This document shows, piece by piece, positions 1 to 8,389 of a stretch of DNA of 64,000 nt. Positions within the stretch are counted from its first letter, which is position 1. Every line of letters begins with the position of its first letter. Origin of the DNA: Lachnospiraceae bacterium (lineage in GTDB: Bacteria; Bacillota; Clostridia; Lachnospirales; Lachnospiraceae); contig JAFTXG010000026.1 in NCBI GenBank assembly GCA_017461725.1, positions 91,125 through 155,124 of the forward strand, given 5' to 3'. Below the pieces are notes generated by a model, which worked only from the letters and a program-made list of their open reading frames with translations, made no database searches and had not been told where the DNA came from. A program made the position numbers and the translations under genes.

Positions 1-179
1 GGTTTCCACGGTTCCTCCAGCTCCGTGGCCAGCTCCGCCGCAATGGAGCCTATGGTGATCCCCGTGATGTAGTCAAAAAAATCCAGTTGGGACATCTGTT
101 TGTGTCCCATGATTTTTGCAATAATAAACAGAGCCGCCACCGACAGCAGCGACGTGAGAATAACATTGATGATATCCAT
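1..179 (-). CDS. DUF421 (YetF/YcaP-like) membrane protein, 5-prime part only
   Basis: The first 59 residues of a protein whose 3-prime part lies beyond the left edge. It opens with a hydrophobic segment at about residues 3-22, followed by the conserved run KIMGHKQMSQLDFFDYITG, which is characteristic of the DUF421 family of small integral membrane proteins (YetF in Bacillus). The start ATG at 177-179 has a GGAGG ribosome site at 186-190, six bases upstream. DUF421 proteins have membrane segments plus a cytoplasmic beta domain; their biochemical role is not established. It follows an HTH regulator gene on the same strand, with about 100 bases between them. The family call is fairly safe from the N-terminus alone; nothing can be said about the missing C-terminal domain. 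Confidence 0.8.
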   Translation of the reverse strand, partial: MDIINVILTSLLSVAALFIIAKIMGHKQMSQLDFFDYITGITIGSIAAELATELEEPWK

Positions 180-279
180 AGAAAACCTCCGGGCTTTTTC
201 TATAAACATGCCCAAAACTGAGGGCCGTTAATCGTTATTCCCATCGGATTTCCCCTTAATAAACCAACGTCTTCGCACT

Positions 280-789
280 TTACTTATTTTTTCGCGCTTT
301 ATATGCATCGGCATCAATGACCCCAGTCACCAGCATCTTCTCCGCCCAGAGCTGCAGCGTCTCCACCGTGATGGAAATCCGTTCCAACTCGTCCTGAATA
401 TAGATGAAGTCATCGATCTCATCGGTATCGATTTTGCCGTCCGCAGTAATCTCGATCAGTCGGTCTTTCTTTTTGTTCACCGAGTTTAGCGAGGCCAGCA
501 TCTCCAGCACAATGGAGGACAGCTCCTTGATCTGGATCTCCGGCACATACTGCTGGCCGATGGGGCACTGGCGGGAACAGTAATAATTACACAGAGACGG
601 GCGCTTATACTTCTCCGCCATGGTCAGAACCTCGTCCGGATGGGGAAGGACCTTCTCGCTCTCAATCTTTTCAATGCGGTCCGGCATGACGGTCTCCAAA
701 AGCTCACTGGCCCTCTCCCGGGAAAGTCCCAATTCCTCTCGGACCAACTGATACTTATTTTTATTTTCTTTGGTTGATGCTCTTCCCAT
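280..789 (-). CDS. XRE-like helix-turn-helix protein with a CX3CX3C cluster
   Basis: A 169-residue protein. Residues 12-60 look like a divergent XRE-type helix-turn-helix: LVREELGLSRERASELLE, then a conserved-looking ERIEK-type helix. Directly after it come three cysteines at 67, 71 and 75 (CNYYCSRQC), a CX3CX3C spacing that could bind metal or a cluster. The remainder, about residues 85-165, is predicted helical and acidic. A cytoplasmic regulator is the likely role; the target is unknown. The gene lies between a 63-residue hypothetical gene and the DUF421 gene on the same strand. The three-cysteine motif could also be structural zinc with a fourth ligand elsewhere. HTH assignment is moderately sure; the cluster idea is inference. 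Confidence 0.6.
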   Translation of the reverse strand: MGRASTKENKNKYQLVREELGLSRERASELLETVMPDRIEKIESEKVLPHPDEVLTMAEKYKRPSLCNYYCSRQCPIGQQYVPEIQIKELSSIVLEMLASLNSVNKKKDRLIEITADGKIDTDEIDDFIYIQDELERISITVETLQLWAEKMLVTGVIDADAYKARKNK

Positions 790-875
790 GGTAAGTCTCC
801 TTTTCGTCCATTCGATGTCTGCTGTGATGAACTGTTTTGAGTCAGTATATCATTTGCGGGATAAATTTACAACAC

Positions 876-1067
876 TTACCGTTCTGCCTGCCGGTCAGCA
901 GCGGCCATATTCTCACAGATCGTCCTTCTTGTCACAATGGTTGTCAATGTGTCGCCCAGCTGGACAAGTGTTGCCGCCAGAAGGCTCAGTTCATCGTTGC
1001 TCAGATGACAGGCTAACCCATTGGCGACGGCAGTGATTGACGCAGTCAGTTCGCAATAATTCATCAT
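876..1067 (-). CDS. small conserved hypothetical protein (DUF6774-like)
   Basis: A 63-residue protein. The central stretch (TAVANGLACHLSNDELSLLA, then LVQLGDTLTTI) resembles small Firmicutes proteins grouped as DUF6774, which have an N-terminal helix rich in Ala/Cys and a second helix ending in repeated Thr. This family name is from memory and could not be checked. There is no signal peptide or membrane segment. It sits 45 bases after the EcsC-like gene on the same strand and before the HTH gene, so it is probably co-transcribed with them. No function can be given. Confidence 0.55.
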   Translation of the reverse strand: MMNYCELTASITAVANGLACHLSNDELSLLAATLVQLGDTLTTIVTRRTICENMAAADRQAER

Positions 1068-1112
1068 AATACCACCTCTGATACCATCGTATGCGACAGA
1101 AGCAGGAGCTGG

Positions 1113-1913
1113 TCACTGAATCTCTGATAATAATTTATACAGATAGCGCTTCCGGTATTTCAGCTGCACATACCTCATCACCTTCCGGTAGTAGACCGGG
1201 TTAGCCGCCCCGCCGATGATTCCCACCAACGGCAGCCCCTGAATGAATTTCAGAAGCAGCATATCCACCGCAAACACAGACGCAGTATTTTTGATCTGCG
1301 CCCTGAATGATGCCTCCGTGATCACGCTCTCCTCACCGCCAAGCATCCCATCCACCTGGCTGTTCAATGCACACCACTCCTCGCCGGTGCTCAGCGCAGT
1401 CGCCATCATTTTCAGGATCAGCATCTGCTCCCGCCGGGACTCGTAACCGAATCCGTAATTAAGGGCAGTCTCATAGATACCTTTTAACAGTGTGCTCAGG
1501 AAAAGAACGATATCAGGCATCCCCACGCCCAGCGCGCCGAGCCCGATGCCTTCCGCCGTCGTGAGCACCAGATTGAACGCGTCCGACTGTTTCGCGCTCT
1601 TATGCATCTGCCGCAGCTCCTTCCGTCCGCCCTTCAGCTGCACCGCATAGTCCCGGATGGCGTGATCCGCCTTGATCTCCTCTTTTTTGTAGCTTTTCTC
1701 GATGATCGCGCGGCCCTGACTGAACACCACAGAAAAGCCCTTGCAGAAAGCGCTCTCCAGGCCGGTATATACCTTCGCCGGGATTTTGCTCTCCAGAACG
1801 GTTTTCCAGGCTGCAGGGCGGGCTTTCAGGGCAGACTGTTCCAGTTTCTTTTCCTGTTTTTCTATTGCCAGCAATTCTTTGCTGATAGCTTTATCACGTT
1901 TTGCTGTTAACAC
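1113..1913 (-). CDS. EcsC family protein
   Basis: A 266-residue protein. It has a charged helical N-terminus (residues 1-30, rich in Lys/Glu) and a glycine-rich core around 120-150 (TTAEGIGLGALGVGMPDIVL). A segment ending YGFGYESRREQMLIL and a C-terminal hydrophobic stretch, GLPLVGIIGGAANPVYYRKV, follow. This order matches the EcsC family, named after the third gene of the Bacillus ecs ABC transporter locus. Here it is next to, but divergent from, an ABC exporter pair, so a functional link is only possible. EcsC proteins are thought to act at or near the membrane; the mechanism is unknown. It is the first gene of a leftward group. Confidence 0.75.
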   Translation of the reverse strand: MLTAKRDKAISKELLAIEKQEKKLEQSALKARPAAWKTVLESKIPAKVYTGLESAFCKGFSVVFSQGRAIIEKSYKKEEIKADHAIRDYAVQLKGGRKELRQMHKSAKQSDAFNLVLTTAEGIGLGALGVGMPDIVLFLSTLLKGIYETALNYGFGYESRREQMLILKMMATALSTGEEWCALNSQVDGMLGGEESVITEASFRAQIKNTASVFAVDMLLLKFIQGLPLVGIIGGAANPVYYRKVMRYVQLKYRKRYLYKLLSEIQ

Positions 1914-2157
1914 AATTAAACTCCGTTTCTTTCAACATTAGCGAAAAGTTTCCTCTTGTTATTATAGCATACAAAAAACAGAGGTACAATTCAACGCTTT
2001 TCAAAAAGCTTTCAAAAGATGATCATGTTTCAGGCCTTTGGGGACTTTCCCTTTCCTTTGTTTTATGCTAAGATAAATGAATATCATGGGTTTCTGTGCG
2101 AAAATCAGATCCCGACGATAAACTGATTAAAATTTGCACTTACCCCCGGAGGCTGTA

Positions 2158-3876
2158 ATGAAAAAATTACTGGTTTACATTAAAGACTACAAAAAAGAGA
2201 GCATCTTAGGCCCTCTCTTTAAAATGCTGGAGGCCACCCTGGACCTGCTGGTTCCGCTGGTGATGGCAGCCATCATCGACAAGGGTATCGCTGCGAACGA
2301 CACCCCCTATATTCTGCGAATGGGACTTCTTCTGGTGTTCCTGGGCTTCGTTGGCCTGGTCTTCTCCATCACCGCGCAGTACTTTGCGGCGAAGGCCAGC
2401 GTGGGATTCTGCACCAAGATCCGCCACGCGCTGTTCGCCCACATCCAGTCCCTCTCCTTCTCTGAGATGGACAAGCTGGGCACCTCCACCATGATCACCC
2501 GCATGACCAGCGACATCAATCAGGTTCAGTCCGGTGTGAATCTGGCGCTGCGTCTGTTCCTGCGCTCCCCCTTCGTAGTGTTCGGCGCCATGATCGTGGC
2601 CTTCACCATCGACGTGAAGGCGGCTGTGATCTTCACCATCGTGATTCCGCTGCTCAGCATCGTGGTGTTCGGCATCATGCTGTGGAGCATTCCCCAGTAC
2701 AAGCGCGTACAGGCCGCTCTGGACAAGGTGCTGGGCATCACCCGCGAAAATCTGACCGGTGTCCGCGTGATCCGCGCGTTTAATAAGGAAGAATCCGAGG
2801 TGGGCCGATTCAAGCTGAGCAATGAGGACTTGACCAGACTGCAGCAGTTTGTGGGCCGTGTGTCCGCGCTGATGAATCCTGTAACCTATATTATAGTGAA
2901 TATCGGAACTGTCATCCTGATCTACTCCGGCGCGCTGAGAGTGGACGGCGGAGCCATCTCCCAGGGCGATGTGGTGGCACTGGTGAACCTGATGTCACAG
3001 ATCCTGGTGGAGCTGGTAAAGCTGGCCAACCTGATCATCACCGTGACCAAGGCCGTTGCCTGTGCGAACCGTATCCAGAATGTACTGGACATCCCGGTTG
3101 CGGAGAAGCCTACCGGCGTTCCCGGTGCAGCGGATGACTCCACCCCCATCGTGGAGTTCCGCCATGTAAATCTGACCTACGCCGGTGCCGGTGACGAATC
3201 CCTGACCGACAGCGATTTCAAGGTCATGAAGGGACAGACCGTAGGCATTATCGGAGGTACCGGTTCCGGTAAGTCCTCCGTGGTCAACATGATCCCCGGC
3301 TTCTATCCCGCTACCGCCGGTCAGGTGCTGGTGGACGGCATGGATGTGGCCGAATATGATCCCGAGGCACTGCGCAGCCGCATCGGTATGGTGCTGCAGA
3401 AGGCAGTCCTGTTCAAGGGAACCATCCGCGAGAATCTGGCATGGGGCAATCCCGATGCATCCGACGAGGATATGTACCGCGCGCTGGACATCGCCCAGGC
3501 CCGCGAGTTTGTGGATAAGAAGGATAAGGGCCTCGATTCCGAGATCGCCCAGGGCGGAAAGAATCTGTCCGGCGGTCAGAAGCAGCGCCTGACCATCGCC
3601 AGAGCCATTGTCAGAAAGCCTGACATCCTGATTTTGGACGACAGTGCCTCCGCACTGGACTTCGCCACCGACGCGAAGCTCCGAAAGGCGATCCGCGAGA
3701 TCGACGATATGACCGTGTTCATTGTTTCCCAGCGTGCATCCTCCATCCAGTACGCAGATCAGATCATCGTTCTGGATGACGGTCAGATTGCAGGCATCGG
3801 CACCCACGATGAACTGCTGGCCGGCTGTGATGTTTACCAGGAAATCTACTATTCTCAGTTCCCGAAGGAGGTGTAA
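2158..3876 (+). CDS. ABC exporter half-transporter, degenerate-site subunit
   Basis: A 572-residue half transporter: six membrane helices (about 20-300) followed by an ATPase domain. The Walker A motif GGTGSGKSS begins near residue 366, LSGGQ is near 470 and the Walker B aspartate is D494. The residue after it, where the catalytic glutamate is expected, is D495 (ILDDSASALD). That substitution is typical of the degenerate-site partner in heterodimeric multidrug-type exporters such as BmrCD or EfrAB. The ATG at 2158 was chosen because a GGAGG lies just upstream; the reading frame opens at 2134. The next gene encodes the partner and starts five bases after this stop. Likely role: export of drugs, lipids or peptides across the cytoplasmic membrane; the substrate cannot be inferred. 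Confidence 0.88.
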   Translation: MKKLLVYIKDYKKESILGPLFKMLEATLDLLVPLVMAAIIDKGIAANDTPYILRMGLLLVFLGFVGLVFSITAQYFAAKASVGFCTKIRHALFAHIQSLSFSEMDKLGTSTMITRMTSDINQVQSGVNLALRLFLRSPFVVFGAMIVAFTIDVKAAVIFTIVIPLLSIVVFGIMLWSIPQYKRVQAALDKVLGITRENLTGVRVIRAFNKEESEVGRFKLSNEDLTRLQQFVGRVSALMNPVTYIIVNIGTVILIYSGALRVDGGAISQGDVVALVNLMSQILVELVKLANLIITVTKAVACANRIQNVLDIPVAEKPTGVPGAADDSTPIVEFRHVNLTYAGAGDESLTDSDFKVMKGQTVGIIGGTGSGKSSVVNMIPGFYPATAGQVLVDGMDVAEYDPEALRSRIGMVLQKAVLFKGTIRENLAWGNPDASDEDMYRALDIAQAREFVDKKDKGLDSEIAQGGKNLSGGQKQRLTIARAIVRKPDILILDDSASALDFATDAKLRKAIREIDDMTVFIVSQRASSIQYADQIIVLDDGQIAGIGTHDELLAGCDVYQEIYYSQFPKEV

Positions 3877-3880
3877 GGAC

Positions 3881-5632
3881 ATGAAAAAGCCATCGACCAA
3901 ACAATTCAATACCCTGAAAAAAGTCCTCACCTACATCCGACGCTACTGGTTTTTGCTGGTGCTGTCCCTGATCTTCGCGGCAGTCACCGCCCTGCTGACC
4001 CTGTATGTGCCGATCCTGATCGGCCAGGCTGTGGATCTGATCCTCGGCCCCGGCAAGGTTGATTTCGCAGGCATTTTTGTGATTCTGAAAAAAATCGCCG
4101 TCATCGTCGTGATCACCGCAGCCGCACAGTGGCTGATGAACCTCTGCAATAATACCATCACCTACAATACCGTCCGTGATATTCGCCGGACAGCCTTCGA
4201 CAAGCTACAGATCCTGCCGCTGAAATATATCGACGGCCACTCCTACGGTGACGTGGTCAGCCGTGTCATCGCCGACGTGGATCAGTTTGCCGACGGTCTG
4301 CTGATGGGCTTCACCCAGCTGTTCACCGGCGTGATCACCATTCTGGGAACCTTCGGCTTCATGCTCTCCATCAACGTGTCCATCACCTTTGTGGTGGTGC
4401 TGCTGACTCCGATCTCCCTGTTTGTGGCCAGCTTTATCGCAAAGAGTACCTTCTCCATGTTCAAGCTCCAGTCCGAGACCAGGGGCGAGCAGACCGCTCT
4501 CATCGACGAAATGATCGGCAATCAGAAGGTGGTGCAGGCCTTTGGCCAGGAGGATGAGGTGCTGGAGCGCTTCGACGAGATCAATGGCCGCCTGGAGAAA
4601 TGCTCCCTGCGGGCGATCTTCTTCTCCTCCATCACCAACCCGTCCACCCGCTTTGTCAACAATATTGTTTACGCGGCGGTCGGCATTGCCGGCGCCCTCT
4701 CCGCACTGAGCGGCAATATCAGTGTGGGACAGCTCTCCTCCTTCTTAAGCTACGCAAACCAGTTCACCAAGCCCTTCAATGAGATTTCCGGCGTGGTGAC
4801 CGAGCTGCAGAACGCCCTCGCCTGCGCGGGCCGCGTGTTTGAGCTGATCGAGGAGACACCTCAGGTTCCCGAGGCGAAAAACGCCGTGGATCTGGACAAT
4901 ATCAGCGGCGAGGTCGCCCTGAATGACGTGGCATTCTCCTATGTGCCTGAGCAGCCGTTGATCGAGAACTTAAATCTGACCGCAAAGCCCGGACAGCGCG
5001 TGGCCATCGTCGGCCCCACCGGCTGCGGCAAGACCACCATCATCAATCTGCTGATGCGCTTCTACGATGTGAACAGCGGAAGCATTCAGGTGGACGGCAC
5101 CGACATCCGTCAGATGACCAGAGGAAGCCTCCGCACCGGCTACGGCATGGTGCTGCAGGACACCTGGCTGAAGACCGGAACCATCCGCGACAATATCACC
5201 ATGGGCAAGCCCGATGCCACCGAGGAGGAGATCATCGCGGCGGCAAAGGCAGCTCACGCCCACAGCTTTATCCGTCGTCTGCCCCAGGGCTACGACACCT
5301 TCATCACCGAGGACGGTGCCAGCCTGTCACAGGGCCAGAAACAGCTTTTGTGTATCGCCCGCGTCATGCTGTGCCTGCCTCCCATGCTGATCCTGGATGA
5401 GGCCACCTCCTCCATCGATACCCGCACCGAGATCAAGATCCAGCAGGCCTTCGGCCGCATGATGGAGGGACGCACCTCCTTCATCGTCGCACACCGCCTG
5501 TCCACCATCCGCGAGGCAGATATCATTCTGGTCATGAAGGATGGCCACATCATCGAGCAGGGTAATCATAAGGAACTGCTGGCAAAGGGCGGATTCTATG
5601 CGAATCTGTATAATAGTCAGTTCAGTGCGTAA
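3881..5632 (+). CDS. ABC exporter half-transporter, catalytic-site subunit
   Basis: A 583-residue partner of the preceding gene, with an N-terminal six-helix export domain and a C-terminal ATPase. Walker A GPTGCGKTT begins near residue 378, and Walker B LILDEATSSID carries the catalytic glutamate (about E507). The signature is LSQGQ rather than LSGGQ. The signature loop that completes the degenerate ATP site in such heterodimers is usually the altered one, which fits the pair. The start at 3881 has an AGGAGGTG ribosome site that overlaps the end of the upstream gene. A strong terminator follows at 5673-5714, so the two genes form a complete unit. Substrate unknown. Confidence 0.9.
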   Translation: MKKPSTKQFNTLKKVLTYIRRYWFLLVLSLIFAAVTALLTLYVPILIGQAVDLILGPGKVDFAGIFVILKKIAVIVVITAAAQWLMNLCNNTITYNTVRDIRRTAFDKLQILPLKYIDGHSYGDVVSRVIADVDQFADGLLMGFTQLFTGVITILGTFGFMLSINVSITFVVVLLTPISLFVASFIAKSTFSMFKLQSETRGEQTALIDEMIGNQKVVQAFGQEDEVLERFDEINGRLEKCSLRAIFFSSITNPSTRFVNNIVYAAVGIAGALSALSGNISVGQLSSFLSYANQFTKPFNEISGVVTELQNALACAGRVFELIEETPQVPEAKNAVDLDNISGEVALNDVAFSYVPEQPLIENLNLTAKPGQRVAIVGPTGCGKTTIINLLMRFYDVNSGSIQVDGTDIRQMTRGSLRTGYGMVLQDTWLKTGTIRDNITMGKPDATEEEIIAAAKAAHAHSFIRRLPQGYDTFITEDGASLSQGQKQLLCIARVMLCLPPMLILDEATSSIDTRTEIKIQQAFGRMMEGRTSFIVAHRLSTIREADIILVMKDGHIIEQGNHKELLAKGGFYANLYNSQFSA

Positions 5633-5672
5633 AGCTGTGAATTGCAAATAAAATCTCCTATCATAATTATCG

Positions 5673-5714
5673 AAAAACTGCGTCCGCTTTTAACAGGTGG
5701 ACGCAGTTTTTTCT
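5673..5714 (+). terminator. Rho-independent terminator after the ABC exporter pair
   Basis: A stem AACTGCGTCC / GGACGCAGTT with a short loop is followed by six T. It is preceded by five A, so it could also stop leftward transcription. Confidence 0.85.
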
Positions 5715-5752
5715 CATGATATTTATTAATGTTCAGAGTTAGAAATGCTAAT

Positions 5753-5781
5753 TATACACTGGTAAAACTTCATGCTATACT
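5753..5781 (+). promoter_or_regulatory. promoter of holin-like toxin mRNA, locus 1
   Basis: A -35 TATACA (5753-5758) and -10 TATACT (5776-5781) are separated by 17 bases. The second toxin locus at 24.6 kb has the same -10 with the same preceding GC dinucleotide and the same spacing. Confidence 0.65.
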
Positions 5782-5886
5782 TGCAACACGGGAAGTCAAA
5801 GCCGGGCGGCTTGTCCCCTCTTGTTCGGAGGGGTAACCCTCCAGATATCATGCCCTTGGGGTACGAAAGAAAGGAGGGTGATGCTG

Positions 5887-5976
5887 ATGGTTACATATGC
5901 TGAACTGATTCAGTTTTGTATTCTGTTGGTTGCCCTTGTTAGTCTGTGTTATCAGATTTTCAAGGAAAGAAAATAG
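5887..5976 (+). CDS. holin-like type I toxin peptide, locus 1
   Basis: A 29-residue peptide: MVTYAELIQF, one hydrophobic helix, then the basic tail FKERK. This is the layout of the putative holin-like toxin family (Hol_Tox, related to Fst/TxpA membrane toxins). An ATG at 5881 lies only two bases after GGAGGG (5873-5878), whereas the ATG at 5887 is eight bases away and aligns with the start of the second copy at 24812, so 5887 was chosen. A CCCTCC about 45 bases upstream is exactly complementary to the ribosome site and could fold over it, as is usual in type I systems. A convergent antisense RNA is predicted downstream. The toxin would insert in the membrane. Confidence 0.75.
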   Translation: MVTYAELIQFCILLVALVSLCYQIFKERK

Positions 5977-6058
5977 CCGCCATTATTCGCACTAATGACG
6001 GCTGTTAAGTAAAACAGTGGTTTTGTGGGGATAAGCCGTTTCTTTGGCTTCCCTGTTG
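5965..6058 (-). ncRNA. predicted antisense antitoxin RNA, locus 1
   Basis: A transcript from the minus-strand promoter at 6064-6092 would start near 6057. It would run toward the toxin gene and end at the AGCCG(C/T)C hairpin that overlaps the toxin stop codon. On this strand the hairpin is followed by a T-rich stretch. This gives about 90 nt with 3-prime overlap, as in the par/Fst arrangement of convergent RNAs sharing a bidirectional terminator. No transcript evidence is available; the call rests on promoter plus terminator geometry, repeated at the second locus. Confidence 0.55.
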
Positions 6059-6063
6059 TCTTC

Positions 6064-6092
6064 AATATAGCACAGGATTTCAACGCTGTCAA
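6064..6092 (-). promoter_or_regulatory. strong promoter of antitoxin RNA, locus 1
   Basis: On the minus strand, a perfect -35 TTGACA (6087-6092) and -10 TATATT (6064-6069) are separated by 17 bases. It points toward the toxin gene and has no coding sequence of its own ahead of it. Confidence 0.75.
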
Positions 6093-6190
6093 CAATAAAA
6101 AGCCTTAACATATCTCTCACAAAACCCGTGGGATTTCCCTATATTTCGTGTATAATTAAATGAGAGGAACTTTATGAGGGAGGTGTTTAC

Positions 6191-6757
6191 GTGTCGGACC
6201 ATGCTTTGATTGAATTACTGCGCAGGCGCGACCAGCAGGGTCTCCATGAACTGCAGCGTTTGCACGGCCCTCTGATGCGTTACATCATCTCACCTATCCT
6301 GCCTGATCTCCGCGAACAGGAGGAATGCCTGGCCGATATTTCCATGCTGGTCTGGGAAAAGATCCACCTCTACGATCCGGATAAGGGCAGTCTCAGAACG
6401 TGGTTGTCTGTATTGACCAGAAATACCGCGCTGAACCGTGCCAGAGCTGCCATTTCTTCGACACGCCCACAAGAATTACCTATGGAGGCTTTAACAAGTG
6501 ATCTTCCCTCCTCCGAACCCACTCCCGAGGAGCATATCCTAAAAACGGAGCGCTTAGAACACTTAAAATCCGCAATCGCTTCCCTACATAAAAAAGATCA
6601 GCTTTTGTTTTACCGCAAATACTTTTATCTCCAATCCACTGCCCAGATCGCTGCCGAGCTGGGAATGACTGAACGTTCGGTGGAGGGAAAACTGTACCGC
6701 ATCAGAAATCGCCTAAAAAATAAATTAAGGAAGGAAGGGTTTGCTTATGACAACTAA
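6191..6757 (+). CDS. ECF-like RNA polymerase sigma factor
   Basis: A 188-residue sigma-70 family protein. Residues 10-85 carry a region 2 core (LRRRDQQGLHELQRLHGPLM, then KGSLRTWLSVLTRNTALNRAR). Residues 120-180 carry region 4, ending in a helix-turn-helix (TAQIAAELGMTERSVEGKLYRIRNRL). The start is GTG at 6191, with GAGGGAGG nine bases upstream. The 3-prime end overlaps the start of the next gene by 11 bases, so the two are translationally linked. Such pairs are usually a sigma factor and its membrane regulator. The promoter set controlled is unknown; autoregulation is likely in this family but no site was identified. Confidence 0.85.
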   Translation: MSDHALIELLRRRDQQGLHELQRLHGPLMRYIISPILPDLREQEECLADISMLVWEKIHLYDPDKGSLRTWLSVLTRNTALNRARAAISSTRPQELPMEALTSDLPSSEPTPEEHILKTERLEHLKSAIASLHKKDQLLFYRKYFYLQSTAQIAAELGMTERSVEGKLYRIRNRLKNKLRKEGFAYDN

Positions 6758-8270
6758 AAATCTCACCTCTGAACAAAACACCTCCGGCTTCGAGCAACAA
6801 TTACATACGGCACTCTCTGACTGTCCCCCAGCTGATGACCTGGTTGCACAGATCACTCCATGGAGCAGATCCATGAAACAAATTTTATGGGGCATGGCGT
6901 TCAATGCCATGACACTGCCGATCCTTTGTCTGAACTATATCCTTCCGACAGTCGGTATTCTTTTGATGTTTTTAGGTTTCCGCAGCCTCCAGTCGGAAAA
7001 TGACTTTTTCCAAGCATGCAAAACCATCACCCTGGTCCAGCTGCTCTCTGTCCGTTTTCCTGTTCTGATAATCAACGGAACCATCTGGCAGAATGCCTTT
7101 AATACCTCTTCCTTGCCCATGTTTTTCAGTCTGGCAAATCTGGCATTGACCATTGCATTGATGCTGAATTTCCAGAATGGTTTCCATTCCGTCCGCGAGA
7201 AAGCCGGTCTCTCTGAGCGGACGGCCAGTGTCAATTTGCTGGTGATCTGGTATGCTATCCTCTGTGCCTTTGAACTGGTTCCGAGCAGCCGTCTCTGGTG
7301 CGAAATTCCTATGCTGATCCTCTACGGATTCATTTTCCGGGCATTTTCCAAGCTCTCCCATGAACTGGATCATGTGGGCTATCTGATCAAGCCCGCATCT
7401 GTCCGACATCCCGAATGGCAGTCCATCGCCCTTCTCACCTGTCTTTTATTGGCAGGCATTACCGCCGGTTATCTACTATTTCACCAATATCCAATGAAAT
7501 GGGAAAAGACCACTGACACCACTTCCCCTGAGCAGGAGGACCTCCGCACCCATCTGTTAGCATTGGGAATTCCGGAAAACATCCTCAATGATATGAGCAG
7601 CGAGGATATTGCTGCCTGTGAGGGTGCATTACGAGTCTTCGTCTCACAGGGCGACCGCGAACTCACCCCCGATTCATCTGCATCCCCGACGCTTCGGTTG
7701 ACCACCATCGCCATTCAGCTTCCGGATAAATGGGATGGTGTATTGACTGCGTGGAAAGTCATACATCACTTTGAGTGGTTGGGCGGCATGACCTTTTACG
7801 GAACAGAGGCCATCGAAATCTGGCCTGCCTATTACGACAATGATTTCGTCTGGGAACCTGAGAGAAATAAGGGTAAAGTCATATCCTCAGGCCGGGTGCT
7901 TTACACCAAAGACGGCGAGACCTACGCCTCCGATTACTATCAGCTTGGCCACACTGCTCTCGAGCATTTCCATCCGGCTGCCGGTATGATTGATGAGGGA
8001 GATCGCATACAGCTCAGCCTGACAGCTTCCTTCTCCTTCCCATCTGATGCGGATGCCCAGCGCGGATACGTTTCCTACCAAATGTTTCAGTCCATTGATA
8101 TCCACAGCCTGTTTAACTCGATGATGAATTACGTTCATCAGACCTCGGCTCTGCAATATCCGGTAGTCCCCGCAACTGCCAAACTCGTTTTCGGCAGTAA
8201 CTGGTTCCGCACCATACAGACCGGGATTCTGGTTGACCCGGAGTCTCCCGATAATAAACCAATTCAGTAA
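6747..8270 (+). CDS. multi-spanning membrane protein, probable anti-sigma/sensor
   Basis: A 507-residue protein. A hydrophilic N-terminus (1-40) is followed by about six membrane segments up to residue 245 (for example MTLPILCLNYILPTVGILLM and LLTCLLLAGITAGYLLF). A soluble C-terminal domain of about 255 residues then follows, rich in aromatic and acidic residues, with no family I recognise. The ATG at 6747 overlaps the sigma gene; a TTG at 6741 is less likely. The overlap suggests it binds the sigma factor through its cytoplasmic N-terminus and senses a signal with the large external domain. This role is inference from position only; no classical zinc anti-sigma HX3CX2C motif is visible. Confidence 0.55.
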   Translation: MTTKNLTSEQNTSGFEQQLHTALSDCPPADDLVAQITPWSRSMKQILWGMAFNAMTLPILCLNYILPTVGILLMFLGFRSLQSENDFFQACKTITLVQLLSVRFPVLIINGTIWQNAFNTSSLPMFFSLANLALTIALMLNFQNGFHSVREKAGLSERTASVNLLVIWYAILCAFELVPSSRLWCEIPMLILYGFIFRAFSKLSHELDHVGYLIKPASVRHPEWQSIALLTCLLLAGITAGYLLFHQYPMKWEKTTDTTSPEQEDLRTHLLALGIPENILNDMSSEDIAACEGALRVFVSQGDRELTPDSSASPTLRLTTIAIQLPDKWDGVLTAWKVIHHFEWLGGMTFYGTEAIEIWPAYYDNDFVWEPERNKGKVISSGRVLYTKDGETYASDYYQLGHTALEHFHPAAGMIDEGDRIQLSLTASFSFPSDADAQRGYVSYQMFQSIDIHSLFNSMMNYVHQTSALQYPVVPATAKLVFGSNWFRTIQTGILVDPESPDNKPIQ

Positions 8271-8330
8271 AACGAAAAACAGATCACCCCGACTGCGTCA
8301 CACCAGCCCCGGCGATCTGTTTTCGTTATT
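8271..8330. terminator. bidirectional terminator between sensor and galK
   Basis: A long stem AACGAAAAACAGATC / GATCTGTTTTCGTT is flanked by A-rich and T-rich ends. It sits between the convergent sensor and galactokinase genes and can serve both. Confidence 0.75.
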
Positions 8331-8389
8331 TACTCTCTATATATTCATGAACAAACTCAAACTATCTGTTATTCCCTGGCACCACACAT

